A DNA stretch of 64,000 nucleotides from Brevibacillus sp051967035 (GTDB taxonomy: Bacteria > Bacillota > Bacilli > Brevibacillales > Brevibacillaceae): assembly GCF_051967035.1 (NCBI RefSeq), contig NZ_JBQCKK010000010.1, positions 74,919 to 138,918 of the forward strand. Reading direction: 5' to 3'. This document shows positions 32,749 to 41,234 of the stretch, piece after piece. The notes beneath the pieces are model-generated. The model was not told where the DNA came from. It saw only the letters and a program-made list of their open reading frames with translations, and did not search any database. The stretch's first letter is position 1, and every line of letters begins with the position of its first letter. Position numbers and translations under genes: made by a program.

Positions 32749-32900
32749 CTATGTGTGACGGGTACATTCCGGTCTGGCGGGAAGCCGTTAAGCCCGGCCG
32801 CTGTTTCCTCCCCTTGCCGACAACCTCTGCTTCACTTTTCTCCCATCGTTGCGATTTTTGACACGTTTTATAGCCCGTTTGAGTCATCCGAAAAGGAAAA

Positions 32901-32933
32901 GGGACTGCTATCCTGAAGGTAGCTGACAGCCCC
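32901..32933 (+). promoter_or_regulatory. Leader hairpin upstream of nosD
   Basis: GGGACTGCTATCCTGAAGG followed by TAGCTGACAGCCCC folds into an inner GCTATC/GGTAGC stem and an outer GGG-CTG/CAG-CCC stem. A TTGACA word lies 32 bp upstream of it without a convincing -10. The 301-bp gap 32683-32983 otherwise holds the SLH terminator, an unused AAGGAGG at 32939 and the AAAGGGGG site of nosD. Confidence 0.4.
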
Positions 32934-32983
32934 TTCCCAAGGAGGAACATTCGAGAGCTCTCATTACAAAGGGGGAATCTACC

Positions 32984-34390
32984 CTGACGCGCACGAAAAA
33001 CAACCAAACCGCATTCCGCCTGCTGCTGGCAGCCTCATTGACGCTTGTGCTCATCCTGCCAGCGGCTTATCCGGCGCAGGCGGAAGCGTCCCTGCAGGCG
33101 CTGATCGACCAGGCGGCGCCGGGCGACACCGTTATGATACCGGAAGGCACGTACGAAGGCCCCATCCGCATCGCGAAGCCGCTCAAGCTCTTGGCAAAAG
33201 GCGAAGTCAAGCTGACCAATCCGAGCGAAGAAGCGGCGCTGACGATCGCGGCGGACGGCGTGACCCTGCAAGGCATCACCGTGCTGGACAGAAGGATCAA
33301 CAGCGAGGATGCCGCCATCATCGTATCCGGCAGCCGGAACCTGCTGGAGAACATCACCGTGGAAACGATGGGAACCGGGGTTCAACTGCGGGGCGCGAAC
33401 GCCAACACGCTACGCAACGTGTCGGTCATCGGCAAGGTAAAGGACAGAGGCAGCACAAGCAACGCCGGCATCGACCACAGCGCGCATCTGTCCAACAGCC
33501 AGAGCAAGCCGAAGCCGGTCGTCCAGGCCCAAAAAGGCAACGGCATCGACCTGTACGACTCGCACGACAATCGCCTGATTGAAAATCGGGTCATAAACGT
33601 CTTTGACGGGATTTACCTGGAGAAAAGCACGAGGAACGAGCTTACGCAAAACCGGGTGGAAAAATCGCGCTACGGCTACCACCTGATGGGCACGAGGCAA
33701 ACCTCCCTCAGAAACAATACAGGCAGCGAAAACGTGACAGGCGCCATGCTGATGGAAACCGCCGATGCCACCGTCGTGGGAAACCAGTTTTTGAAGCAGC
33801 AAAAAAACCCGAATTCCCAGGGCATCCTGCTCTACGACGTGCAAAACTCGTTGCTGGCGGACAACCACATCGAAGGAAACCGCGTCGGGTTATACCTGGA
33901 GCGCTCCAGCGGGATTACGGTCAAAGGCAACCGGCTCGCGCTCAATTTCGTCGGCATGCAACTGATCGCCTCCACGGGAAATACGTGGACGAACAACCAG
34001 TTCATCTCCAATGTCATCGCCGCCCAGGCGCAGGACAGCGCGACGGACAACCTGAACGGCAACTACTGGGACAACCTGCTCGGCCTGGATGTGGACGGCG
34101 ACCGCAAAAGTGATTTGCCGTACGAAATGAATCCGTTTTATCTCAGCCTGACAGAAGCGATCCCCGCGTATCAGCTGTTTTTTCAATCGCCGGGCTTCGT
34201 CTTTCTGGAAAATCTGTTTACAAGCGGCGCAGGCAGCCCGATCCGGGACGAAACGCCGCTGATGCCGACCTCTGCCGCCACGTCTGCCGACGACCTGCCA
34301 ACCGGCAGCTGGGGCGCAGGCATTCTTGGCCTTATTCTTCTGGCAGGAAGCTGCACATTCATGTACGTAGGAGGGAAAAAATCAGGATGA
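32984..34390 (+). CDS. nosD: NosD, periplasmic copper-processing protein of nitrous oxide reductase maturation
   Basis: A 468-residue exported beta-helix protein that in the family works with NosFY in assembling the CuZ site of nitrous oxide reductase. The sequence shows a signal peptide, the NosD start of the mature chain (LQALIDQAAPGDTVMIPEG), right-handed beta-helix repeats (GNGIDLYDSHDNRLIENRV, GIYLEKSTRNELTQNRVEK, GLYLERSSGITVKGNRLAL), the conserved NLNGNYWDNLLGLDVDGD and a C-terminal membrane helix. The start is probably CTG at 32984, eight bases behind AAAGGGGG. It supplies the charged signal-peptide head TRTKNNQTAFR. The first TTG, at 33038, has no ribosome site. It overlaps nosL by 4 bp. 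Confidence 0.85.
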   Translation: MTRTKNNQTAFRLLLAASLTLVLILPAAYPAQAEASLQALIDQAAPGDTVMIPEGTYEGPIRIAKPLKLLAKGEVKLTNPSEEAALTIAADGVTLQGITVLDRRINSEDAAIIVSGSRNLLENITVETMGTGVQLRGANANTLRNVSVIGKVKDRGSTSNAGIDHSAHLSNSQSKPKPVVQAQKGNGIDLYDSHDNRLIENRVINVFDGIYLEKSTRNELTQNRVEKSRYGYHLMGTRQTSLRNNTGSENVTGAMLMETADATVVGNQFLKQQKNPNSQGILLYDVQNSLLADNHIEGNRVGLYLERSSGITVKGNRLALNFVGMQLIASTGNTWTNNQFISNVIAAQAQDSATDNLNGNYWDNLLGLDVDGDRKSDLPYEMNPFYLSLTEAIPAYQLFFQSPGFVFLENLFTSGAGSPIRDETPLMPTSAATSADDLPTGSWGAGILGLILLAGSCTFMYVGGKKSG

Positions 34391-34986
34391 AACTGAAAAA
34401 ATGGGGAGCTACACTGGGAGCAATCGCAAGTATCAGCCTGCTCATCGTCGGCTGCGGCAAGGAAGAAGCGCAGCCTGTCGAGATCGCAGAAGGGGTAGAC
34501 AAATGCGATGTTTGCCACATGCACGTTCCCAACGATCATAACGCAACCGAAATCATTCTGAAGAACGGCAAAGCGCTCAAATTCGACGACATCGGCTGCC
34601 TGCACGAATGGACGGAACAGCACGGCACCGATGAAGTCGCCATGCAGTACGTCCGCGACTACTACACGGCGGAGTGGACAAAAGCCGAGCAGGCGACATT
34701 CGCCTATGACAAGGAGTTCAAAACGCCGATGAGCTACGGCATCTACTCGTTCAAGGACAAGGCAGAGGCAGAAAAATTCGTCGCAGAGCAAAAGAAAGGC
34801 GTCATCATGGACGCAGAAGGTTTGAAAAACCATACGTGGGAGCGCAGCATGAGCGAGCCTATGAAAAAGGACGGAAACTCTTCGGAAGGACATTCTTCCG
34901 GTGAACAGCAATCGGGCGGCAGCGAGAACGGCACACAGAGCGCCCCTTCGCACGGCAGCAGCACGCCGACAAAAACACACCACTAA
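34387..34986 (+). CDS. nosL: NosL copper-binding lipoprotein
   Basis: A 199-residue membrane-anchored copper chaperone of the nos system. The signal peptide ends in a lipobox with Cys23 (LLIVGCGK). The NosL copper motif is KCDVCHMHV at residues 39-47, followed by the family's FDDIGCLHEWTEQHG and MSYGIYSFKDKAEAEKFV. The C-terminal 40 residues are Ser/Gly/Glu-rich and end in His, an extension not needed for the fold. The start overlaps nosD and the stop lies 18 bp before nosY. Confidence 0.88.
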   Translation: MKLKKWGATLGAIASISLLIVGCGKEEAQPVEIAEGVDKCDVCHMHVPNDHNATEIILKNGKALKFDDIGCLHEWTEQHGTDEVAMQYVRDYYTAEWTKAEQATFAYDKEFKTPMSYGIYSFKDKAEAEKFVAEQKKGVIMDAEGLKNHTWERSMSEPMKKDGNSSEGHSSGEQQSGGSENGTQSAPSHGSSTPTKTHH

Positions 34987-35004
34987 TAGAGGAAGTGGAG
35001 AGCC

Positions 35005-35811
35005 TTGCACATCCAACTGATCGCCAAACGGGAAGTGAAGGTAGGCTTCCGCAATCCGTGGTCCTACTCCTTTCTGGCGCTGTTTTCCCTGTTTAGCCTG
35101 GGGCTTCTCATCATCCAGTCGCAGTCCTACATGACGGGCTATACGTACACCACAGGCACCATGCTCAACCTGATCCTGTACTTGCTGCCGCTGATGACGA
35201 TGCTGCTCTCCTCTTTTTCCCTTACAGCCGAAAAAGAGGAAGGCAACTGGCAGCTCCTCTCCACCTACGCGATGACAACCTCGTCGTTTCTCGTGGGCAA
35301 ATACGTGGGGCAGGCGCTGGTGCTCATCGCTATCGTCAGCTTCGGCTACGGCATCTCCGGCGTAGCCGGGCTGCTGCTCGGAAAAAGCTTCACCTTTTCC
35401 ACCTTGCTGTTTTTGCTCGTCTTTTCCATCTGCCTCATCCTGCTGTTTTTAGGAATCGCCATGGTGATCGGCGCGTTGTGCCGCAACCGCTGGCAAGCCT
35501 TGACGATGGGCGTCAGCATCTGGTTCTTCTCCATTTTGGCCTGGCCGACGCTGTTGATTTCCCTGCTCAGCTTCGTGCCGTATACGTGGATCAAACCATT
35601 GCTGCAAATCGTTACCTTTTTCAACCCGGCTGAATTCGTGCGGATTTACTCTGTGACGAGGCTGGGCGGCGGCGCGATCTTCGGCCCCGAATACTACAAG
35701 TGGATGTACTGGATGGACTCTGCGCTCGGCGACGTTTGCTTCGTCGCGCTCTGTCTGCTCTGGATTGGCGCAACCTTGTGGATCGCGATCCGGGCGTGGG
35801 AAAGGAGGTAA
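35005..35811 (+). CDS. nosY: NosY, ABC transporter permease of nos maturation
   Basis: A 268-residue ABC-2 type permease with six membrane segments (for example YSFLALFSLFSLGLLIIQS, LILYLLPLMTMLLSSFSLT and the last one near VCFVALCLLWIGATLWIAI). The cytoplasmic segment LTAEKEEGNWQLLSTYAMT is typical of NosY/GldF-type permeases. Together with NosF it forms the transporter that acts on NosD. The start is TTG at 35005 after AGGAAGTGGAG. Confidence 0.88.
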   Translation: MHIQLIAKREVKVGFRNPWSYSFLALFSLFSLGLLIIQSQSYMTGYTYTTGTMLNLILYLLPLMTMLLSSFSLTAEKEEGNWQLLSTYAMTTSSFLVGKYVGQALVLIAIVSFGYGISGVAGLLLGKSFTFSTLLFLLVFSICLILLFLGIAMVIGALCRNRWQALTMGVSIWFFSILAWPTLLISLLSFVPYTWIKPLLQIVTFFNPAEFVRIYSVTRLGGGAIFGPEYYKWMYWMDSALGDVCFVALCLLWIGATLWIAIRAWERR

Positions 35812-35815
35812 CACC

Positions 35816-36541
35816 ATGCAAGCTTTCGGACTTACAGTCGATCAGGTAAGCAAAACGATCAATGACAAAACGATTGTCCATCCTTTCAGCCTGCGCATCG
35901 AGCCTGGCGAGGTCGTCGCCCTGTGCGGCGGAAACGGCGCGGGCAAAAGCACCATCCTGCGCATGCTGGTCGGCATCCTCCGCCCTACCTCCGGCACGAT
36001 CCGGCTCAACGGCTTACGTTGGGAGGAAGATCGCGTCGCGTACTTGCAGCAGATCGGGTATATGCCTGACCACTTCTCCTTCAGCGCTGGCCTGACTGCG
36101 CGGGAGACGCTGGCATTCTACGCCGCCCTGCGCAACCGCACCGCCGAGGACGCCGACAGACTGCTGAAGGCGGTCGGCCTGTACGATGTCCGCAACAAGC
36201 GCGTGGCGCACTTTTCCAAAGGGATGCAGCAGCGGCTGCTGTTCGCCCAGGCGATTCTGGCGCAGCCCGCGCTCGTCGTCCTGGACGAACCGACGAACGG
36301 CCTCGATCCTTACTGGATGGATGCCTTCATCGACCTGGTGCGTGAACTGCGGCTGGCGGGACAATCCGTCATCTTCTCGACGCATCAGCTCCAGGTAGCC
36401 GACGCGGTCGCGGATCGGGCGATTTTCCTCATGAACGGCCAAATCGTCCGCGACGACACGATGGACAGCTATCGGGAGCAGTATGGCACGGTCGGATTGT
36501 ACGGCGCGTTTGCCGAGCTGGTATCGCGTGTGCATGCGTGA
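35816..36541 (+). CDS. nosF: NosF, ABC transporter ATPase of nos maturation
   Basis: A 241-residue ATPase: Walker A in ALCGGNGAGKSTILRML, the Q-loop in YLQQIGYMPDHFSFS, a signature motif in HFSKGMQQRLLFAQ (variant of LSGGQ), Walker B in LVVLDEPTNGLDPYW, and the switch His in VIFSTHQLQVA. It is the last of four co-oriented nos genes. The ATG follows a perfect AAAGGAGGT. The order D-L-Y-F is present, but the reductase gene nosZ is not. Confidence 0.9.
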   Translation: MQAFGLTVDQVSKTINDKTIVHPFSLRIEPGEVVALCGGNGAGKSTILRMLVGILRPTSGTIRLNGLRWEEDRVAYLQQIGYMPDHFSFSAGLTARETLAFYAALRNRTAEDADRLLKAVGLYDVRNKRVAHFSKGMQQRLLFAQAILAQPALVVLDEPTNGLDPYWMDAFIDLVRELRLAGQSVIFSTHQLQVADAVADRAIFLMNGQIVRDDTMDSYREQYGTVGLYGAFAELVSRVHA

Positions 36542-36550
36542 CATACGCCA

Positions 36551-36593
36551 CGACAACAAGAGCTTGGGAATGCGCCCAAGCTCTTTGTTGTCG
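36551..36593. terminator. Terminator-like hairpin between nosF and glnL
   Basis: CGACAACAAGAGCTTGGG and CCCAAGCTCTTTGTTGTCG pair over 18 bp with one bulged base and a 6-nt loop. It lies 9 bp past the nosF stop and 70 bp past the convergent glnL stop. No T-run follows on either strand. Confidence 0.6.
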
Positions 36594-36663
36594 CTGCGAA
36601 TACACGCAGGGGATAACCGCCGTTTCCTTGCCGCATGTTCGTTCGTCCTTTTCCCCGCGCTGT

Positions 36664-37581
36664 TCAAATCGCCTTGGCTTCCATATAAAAAACAGATAAA
36701 AACTTTTTCACGCTGATCCGGCACTTCGTCGTTTTTTCCCCAGCCTCCAGCTCCTGCATCCGTTGGCGAATTTCCTGAAAATCGAACAGGCGCGGGGCAA
36801 AATGCTCGAAGGTCGGGTTGGCGTAATCGGTCAGGCCGAGCGAGGACAGATGCGTAAACGCTTGCAGCACCATGCGGCGAATGCGCTGCTCCATCGCGCG
36901 CACCTCTTTGGTCAGCGCCTGTTCATCGAGGTTGCCGTGCAGCTTGGTCAAAATTTGCGTGTACAGCTCCTTCAACTGCAAATCGCGCAGCCTGTCCACT
37001 TCCCGCTCGTTCTGGGCAAGCCAGCCCATGATGATCAAAAGATCGTGCGCTCCCGCCTCGCTGGCAATCCCAAGCTGCAACAGCAACTGTCTCGCTTTTT
37101 GCGCGAGGCTCTCTGTGTCGGACGACTGGCTTTTCAGCCCGCTCGTCGGCTGCTCTTTTCCTTTGACATCGAGAATTTGCAGCGACCTGCGGATGGATTG
37201 CAACGAGGCCTCCAGCGTCAAGTAATCGGACACCCTCCTGAGCACAGATATGACTTCCAGGCGGTTGATCGGCTTTTGAATAAACGTATCAATCCCCTGC
37301 AAGTAAGCCTCCCCGATCATCTCCTTGTTCTCCACCTGGGAAACCATGATGAATCGGCCCGTGAACCCTTCCGCTTGCAGCTTCTTGATCGTCTGGATGC
37401 CGTCCAATCCCGGCATGAGCAGGTCGATCAGCACGACATCTACCCCGTACAGTTGGTCGATGGAGACGCTGCTGCCATCGCTGGCCTGTCCCACGATCTC
37501 GCCCAGGCCGCTGTCGGCAATAATGCGTTCCAGCATGCGGCGCACCACGGCGTCATCTTCAATCAAAAAGAAACGTATCAT
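36664..37581 (-). CDS. glnL: Response regulator GlnL (YcbB-type output domain)
   Basis: A 305-residue response regulator. The receiver domain (IRFFLIEDDAVVRRML, phospho-acceptor Asp53 in VVLIDLLMPGLDG, FIMVSQVENKEM, FIQKPI) is followed by a linker and the YcbB-type DNA-binding domain (LLQLGIASEAGAHDLLIIM, YTQILTKLHGNLDEQALTK, NPTFEHFAPRLFDFQEI). In Bacillus subtilis the GlnK-GlnL pair responds to glutamine. Here it directly follows its kinase and the glnQHMP transporter, which supports glutamine as signal. The ATG overlaps nothing; 3 bp separate it from glnK. Confidence 0.85.
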   Translation of the reverse strand: MIRFFLIEDDAVVRRMLERIIADSGLGEIVGQASDGSSVSIDQLYGVDVVLIDLLMPGLDGIQTIKKLQAEGFTGRFIMVSQVENKEMIGEAYLQGIDTFIQKPINRLEVISVLRRVSDYLTLEASLQSIRRSLQILDVKGKEQPTSGLKSQSSDTESLAQKARQLLLQLGIASEAGAHDLLIIMGWLAQNEREVDRLRDLQLKELYTQILTKLHGNLDEQALTKEVRAMEQRIRRMVLQAFTHLSSLGLTDYANPTFEHFAPRLFDFQEIRQRMQELEAGEKTTKCRISVKKFLSVFYMEAKAI

Positions 37582-37584
37582 CGG

Positions 37585-38853
37585 CTATCCCCCCTCCCCT
37601 CTCAGCAGTTGATCCGTGGGAATCCGCACTTCAAAATGAGTCCACGCCTCTCTGTCATGCAACATTTGCAACTGTCCCTGCAAACTCTGCACGATACCCC
37701 TGGCATGTGTCAGCCCAATGCCGGTGGACGCATTTCCTTTTTCATCATACTTGGTCGTATAGCCTGCTTCAAATACCCAGTCCCGTTCCTCCTGCGAAAT
37801 CCCGGGTCCGCTGTCCAACACGGAAAAGACGATGTACCGCCCGTCCAATTGAACATTCAGTACAATGGTACCCGATTCGTCAATCGCCTCTACTGCGTTG
37901 GCGACGATATTGTTCAACACAGACAGGAGCGCGTAGATCTGATTCGTCGACAAGCTGGCCTGACAGCTCCATGTAAACTGAATCTGTTTTCCCAGCATGT
38001 CCGCATACTTCCGGTTGGCTCTCATGACCAGGTCGCACAGTTCGCCGATCGGCAGTTGGGAGGCAAGTCCTTCCTGATGAATCAGTTTGGAGATGCCGGC
38101 GAGAATGCGCTGCGAATCTTTTTTCACCTCATGCACATTTTCGGCAATCGCCAGCGCCGTCGGGGATTCCGCATGCGCTGAGGTCAAGAGTCGCCTGTAC
38201 AGCCGATAGCTCTCGCGCGTGATGTCTTCCAGCTGTGTCATCGACTTGCGCAAGTAAAACGCCTCTTCGTACAGCTCCGTATTAATCATCCGCAGCCGCT
38301 CCAGCTCCTGCTGCCGCACCTCGCCGACCGCGCGAATTTGCCGAATCGAGACGCTGTTGTACAAACCGACGGCAAAGAAGCTGCGCAAAATCCCGAAGAC
38401 CAGAAGCATGAAAAAACTTTGCCACGCAAGCGGCGGAAAGTCGGTAAAATGCTCGCGCACCCGCAGCTCGACCAGATTGGACAAAAAGTCAATGGAAGCG
38501 CCGATCAGCCCCAGCTTCAGCGGAAACTCCAGGTAGTCTCGGGCTCGCAGCACACGGAACAAAATCGCGAAGCTGAAGTAGTAAAAGGCGGACGGCATGT
38601 GAACGGCCACGCTCTCAAGCAGCGTCCGGTACGCCATCAGTTGATCCAGTCCGACGCGAAAGAAGAAAATGAACGTCCCGGTCAAAAAGCCGGTCAAAAT
38701 GACAGGCACAAACGAAAACCAGAGCAAGCCGAAAAAGAAAGCGGCAATCCCCAGCGAGAAACGAAACGATCCTCCGAGCGGATTGACTTTCATCTCTCCG
38801 AAAAAAGCGGTCGCCAGCAGAATAATCATGAGGACCAACAAGCGCTCGCGCAT
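37585..38853 (-). CDS. glnK: Sensor histidine kinase GlnK (YcbA type)
   Basis: A 422-residue membrane kinase. The N-terminal half has about six hydrophobic segments without a large external domain (LLVLMIILLATAFFG, AAFFFGLLWFSFVPVILTG, AFYYFSFAILFRVL). After a coiled linker the phospho-acceptor region IAENVHEVKKDSQRILAGI and a GHKL ATPase domain follow (NNIVANAVEAIDESG, DSGPGISQEERDW, GIGLTHARGIVQSL). This matches GlnK-type kinases. The ATG at 38853 follows AAAGGGGG. It lies 79 bp behind glnP, so it may be co-transcribed with the transporter. Confidence 0.83.
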   Translation of the reverse strand: MRERLLVLMIILLATAFFGEMKVNPLGGSFRFSLGIAAFFFGLLWFSFVPVILTGFLTGTFIFFFRVGLDQLMAYRTLLESVAVHMPSAFYYFSFAILFRVLRARDYLEFPLKLGLIGASIDFLSNLVELRVREHFTDFPPLAWQSFFMLLVFGILRSFFAVGLYNSVSIRQIRAVGEVRQQELERLRMINTELYEEAFYLRKSMTQLEDITRESYRLYRRLLTSAHAESPTALAIAENVHEVKKDSQRILAGISKLIHQEGLASQLPIGELCDLVMRANRKYADMLGKQIQFTWSCQASLSTNQIYALLSVLNNIVANAVEAIDESGTIVLNVQLDGRYIVFSVLDSGPGISQEERDWVFEAGYTTKYDEKGNASTGIGLTHARGIVQSLQGQLQMLHDREAWTHFEVRIPTDQLLRGEGG

Positions 38854-38932
38854 AGATGCCCCCTTTTGCACATAAAAAGATCTCCTATTCCTCATTTTAC
38901 AAAGAACTGGAGATCGGAAAAGATGCTTTTCA

Positions 38933-39583
38933 TCAGGCATGTTTGTTTTCAAGACGTCTGGATACGATGGACAACGCGTAGTTGACCACAAAATACATGA
39001 CCGCCACCAAGAGGAAAATCGGAATCACGTAGTTGACGTTGCGGCCATTGATGATCTGCGCATGGTTCATCAGCTCTGGCAGCGCAATGACGACGGCGAG
39101 CGAGGTGTCTTTCAGAAGCGAGATAAACTGGCTGACGATAGGCGGAACCATCCGTCTGAGCGCCTGTGGAAGCACGATGTGCCACAGCGTCTGCACGTAG
39201 GTAAGGCCGGAAGAACGTGCAGCCTCAATCTGCCCTTTTTCTACCGATTTCAACCCACTCCGCACAATCTCCGACAGCATCGCAGCCTCAAAGATGACCA
39301 GCGCCAGCACAGCGGCATAAAATTTGTCCAGCTTGATGCCGACCTCCGGCAAGGCAAAGTATGTGAAAAAAATAATCAACAAGAGCGGCAAGTTGCGGAT
39401 CAGCTCGACGGCGGTAGCCAATACCTGCGAGACGACGGGGATTTTCGCGTAGCGAAGCACCCCTACGACGATGGCGATGGCAAAGCTGAACACGATGGAT
39501 AAAAAGGCAACTTGCAAAGTAATCCAGAAACCTTCGAGCAGGAAGGCCAAATGACTGGGTGCGTATGCTCCGATAAAGTCCAT
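38933..39583 (-). CDS. glnP: Glutamine ABC transporter permease GlnP
   Basis: A 216-residue polar amino acid permease. It has the HisM/GlnP architecture with LLEGFWITLQVAFLSIVFS near the start, VELIRNLPLLLIIFFTYFA, AAMLSEIVRSGLKSVEKGQ and the ATPase-contact EAA loop EAARSSGLTYVQTLWHIVLP. It forms the channel together with GlnM. The ATG follows AGGGGGAGGGG. The last transporter gene, with glnK next. Confidence 0.88.
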   Translation of the reverse strand: MDFIGAYAPSHLAFLLEGFWITLQVAFLSIVFSFAIAIVVGVLRYAKIPVVSQVLATAVELIRNLPLLLIIFFTYFALPEVGIKLDKFYAAVLALVIFEAAMLSEIVRSGLKSVEKGQIEAARSSGLTYVQTLWHIVLPQALRRMVPPIVSQFISLLKDTSLAVVIALPELMNHAQIINGRNVNYVIPIFLLVAVMYFVVNYALSIVSRRLENKHA

Positions 39584-39598
39584 GATGTCCCCTCCCCC

Positions 39599-40252
39599 TT
39601 AGCGGTTGCCCGCCAAGCGTCGCTCCAGATAGCCTACGAGCATGCTCAACGGAAGTGTCAGAATCAGATAAAAGACAGCGACAAAAATGTACACGTCGAA
39701 CGTCACAAACGTATCGGCGGAAACCAGGTCGCCGAAGTACATCAGATCAAGACCAGCGATGACGCCGAGCACCGAGGAGTTTTTCACCAGGTTGATAAAC
39801 TGGTTGCCCATCGGCGGGATGACGACCTTGATCGCTTGCGGCAAGATGATGTAGCGCATCGCCTGGTTGTAGGTCAACCCCGAGGAACGGGCGGCTTCCA
39901 TTTGCCCTTTGGGAATGGCTTGAATCCCGGCACGAATCGTCTCGGCGATAAAGGCAGCCGTATAGACGGTCAGTCCGAGCGTTCCCGCCACAAAGGGCGC
40001 GAGTACAATCCCGATCGCTGGCAGGCCGACAAAGAACAGGAAGACGACGAGAATCAGCGGAATATTGCGCACAAACTCCACATAAGCCGTACCGATCCAG
40101 TTGAGCAGGCGAATCGGCGATATTCGAAAAATAGCGAGAAGCGTCCCTAAGGCAAGGCTCCCGACGAGTGCGAGCAAGCTGGCCTGCACGGTGTTCCAGA
40201 AGCCTTCGAGAAACATGTCCCAGTGCTCAAACAAGATGGAAAAATCGATCAT
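39599..40252 (-). CDS. glnM: Glutamine ABC transporter permease GlnM
   Basis: A 217-residue permease homologous to GlnP: LEGFWNTVQASLLALVGSL, YVEFVRNIPLILVVFLFFV, AAFIAETIRAGIQAIPKGQ and the EAA loop EAARSSGLTYNQAMRYIILP. The start is ATG at 40252; the longer frame upstream lacks permease character. Sixteen bp separate it from glnP, and 83 bp from glnH. Confidence 0.87.
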   Translation of the reverse strand: MIDFSILFEHWDMFLEGFWNTVQASLLALVGSLALGTLLAIFRISPIRLLNWIGTAYVEFVRNIPLILVVFLFFVGLPAIGIVLAPFVAGTLGLTVYTAAFIAETIRAGIQAIPKGQMEAARSSGLTYNQAMRYIILPQAIKVVIPPMGNQFINLVKNSSVLGVIAGLDLMYFGDLVSADTFVTFDVYIFVAVFYLILTLPLSMLVGYLERRLAGNR

Positions 40253-40335
40253 CTCTGTTGCGATCCCCCTAGTCGTAGGAAAATAAGGGGATGAGCGGCA
40301 GAGTGAACCGCTCATCCGTCATGGAGTCGAACCGC

Positions 40336-41190
40336 TTATTTGGTTGGTTTTTCCCCGATCCATTTTTCATAAATCTTGTCGTACTCACCGTTTTCCTTCA
40401 TTTCTTTCAACACGTCGTTTACCGTTTTCACAAACTCGGCGTCGCCTTTTTTGATCGCGATTCCGTACGGCTCTTCGGTGAAGGTTTCTTCCGTTACGCG
40501 GTAGTTTGGATCTTGCTTCGCCATTCCGTACAACAGCGCGTTATCGGTCGTCAGCGCGTCACCTTGTCCAGCTTTGAGCGCCGTAAAGGCTTCCGCGTAG
40601 TTTTCAAATTCAAGCACTTCGACATCCGGTGCGCTCTCGCGAATGTTTTTCGCGGAGGTCGAGCCTTTTGCGGTCAGCACTTTCATGCCTTTTTGCAAGT
40701 CTTTCAGACTGTTAATCGGGCTGTCCTTTTTCACCAGCAAGGACTGGCCTGCCATGAAGTACACATCGGAGAAGTCTACTTCTTTTTTGCGTTCCTCGGT
40801 AATGGTCATTGTCGCGATAATCGCGTCGATCTCGCCGTTTTTCAGCATCGGGATGCGCGTTTTGGAGGTAACTTCCTTCAGCTCGATTTTGTTTTCGTCG
40901 CCGAGCACTTTTTTCGCAATCGCTTTGGCGATGTCGATGTCGAAGCCTTCTACGTTTCCTGTCGCCGGGTCTTTCAAACCGAACAGGTTCAGGTCGTACT
41001 TCACGCCTACGACAAACTTGTCTCTTTCCTTGATTTTAGCCAATGTTCCGGTACCGGTTGCCGCCCCTGTCCCCGCAGCGCCTTCTGTGCCTCCTTCGGT
41101 CTTACCCCCGCCACAGCCTGCGAGTGCGGTAGCGCTAAGCATCAAAACAAGACCCATACCTGCGAGTTTTTTCCATACACTTTTCTTCAT
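40336..41190 (-). CDS. glnH: Glutamine-binding lipoprotein GlnH
   Basis: A 284-residue extracellular binding lipoprotein. The signal peptide ends in the lipobox LSATALAGCGGGK, with a Gly/Thr-rich tether behind it. The periplasmic-binding-protein type-3 fold shows KFVVGVKYDLNLFGLKDPA, VEGFDIDIAKAIAKKVLGD, IDAIIATMTITEERKKEVD and FTALKAGQGDALTTDNALL. Glutamine specificity rests on context with glnKL and gene order QHMP; glutamate or other polar amino acids are possible. The ribosome site is GATGAGGGG. Confidence 0.87.
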   Translation of the reverse strand: MKKSVWKKLAGMGLVLMLSATALAGCGGGKTEGGTEGAAGTGAATGTGTLAKIKERDKFVVGVKYDLNLFGLKDPATGNVEGFDIDIAKAIAKKVLGDENKIELKEVTSKTRIPMLKNGEIDAIIATMTITEERKKEVDFSDVYFMAGQSLLVKKDSPINSLKDLQKGMKVLTAKGSTSAKNIRESAPDVEVLEFENYAEAFTALKAGQGDALTTDNALLYGMAKQDPNYRVTEETFTEEPYGIAIKKGDAEFVKTVNDVLKEMKENGEYDKIYEKWIGEKPTK

Positions 41191-41234
41191 CTGAATGACC
41201 CCTCATCTCTTTTTTTATGGTTGAATGTAAATAT

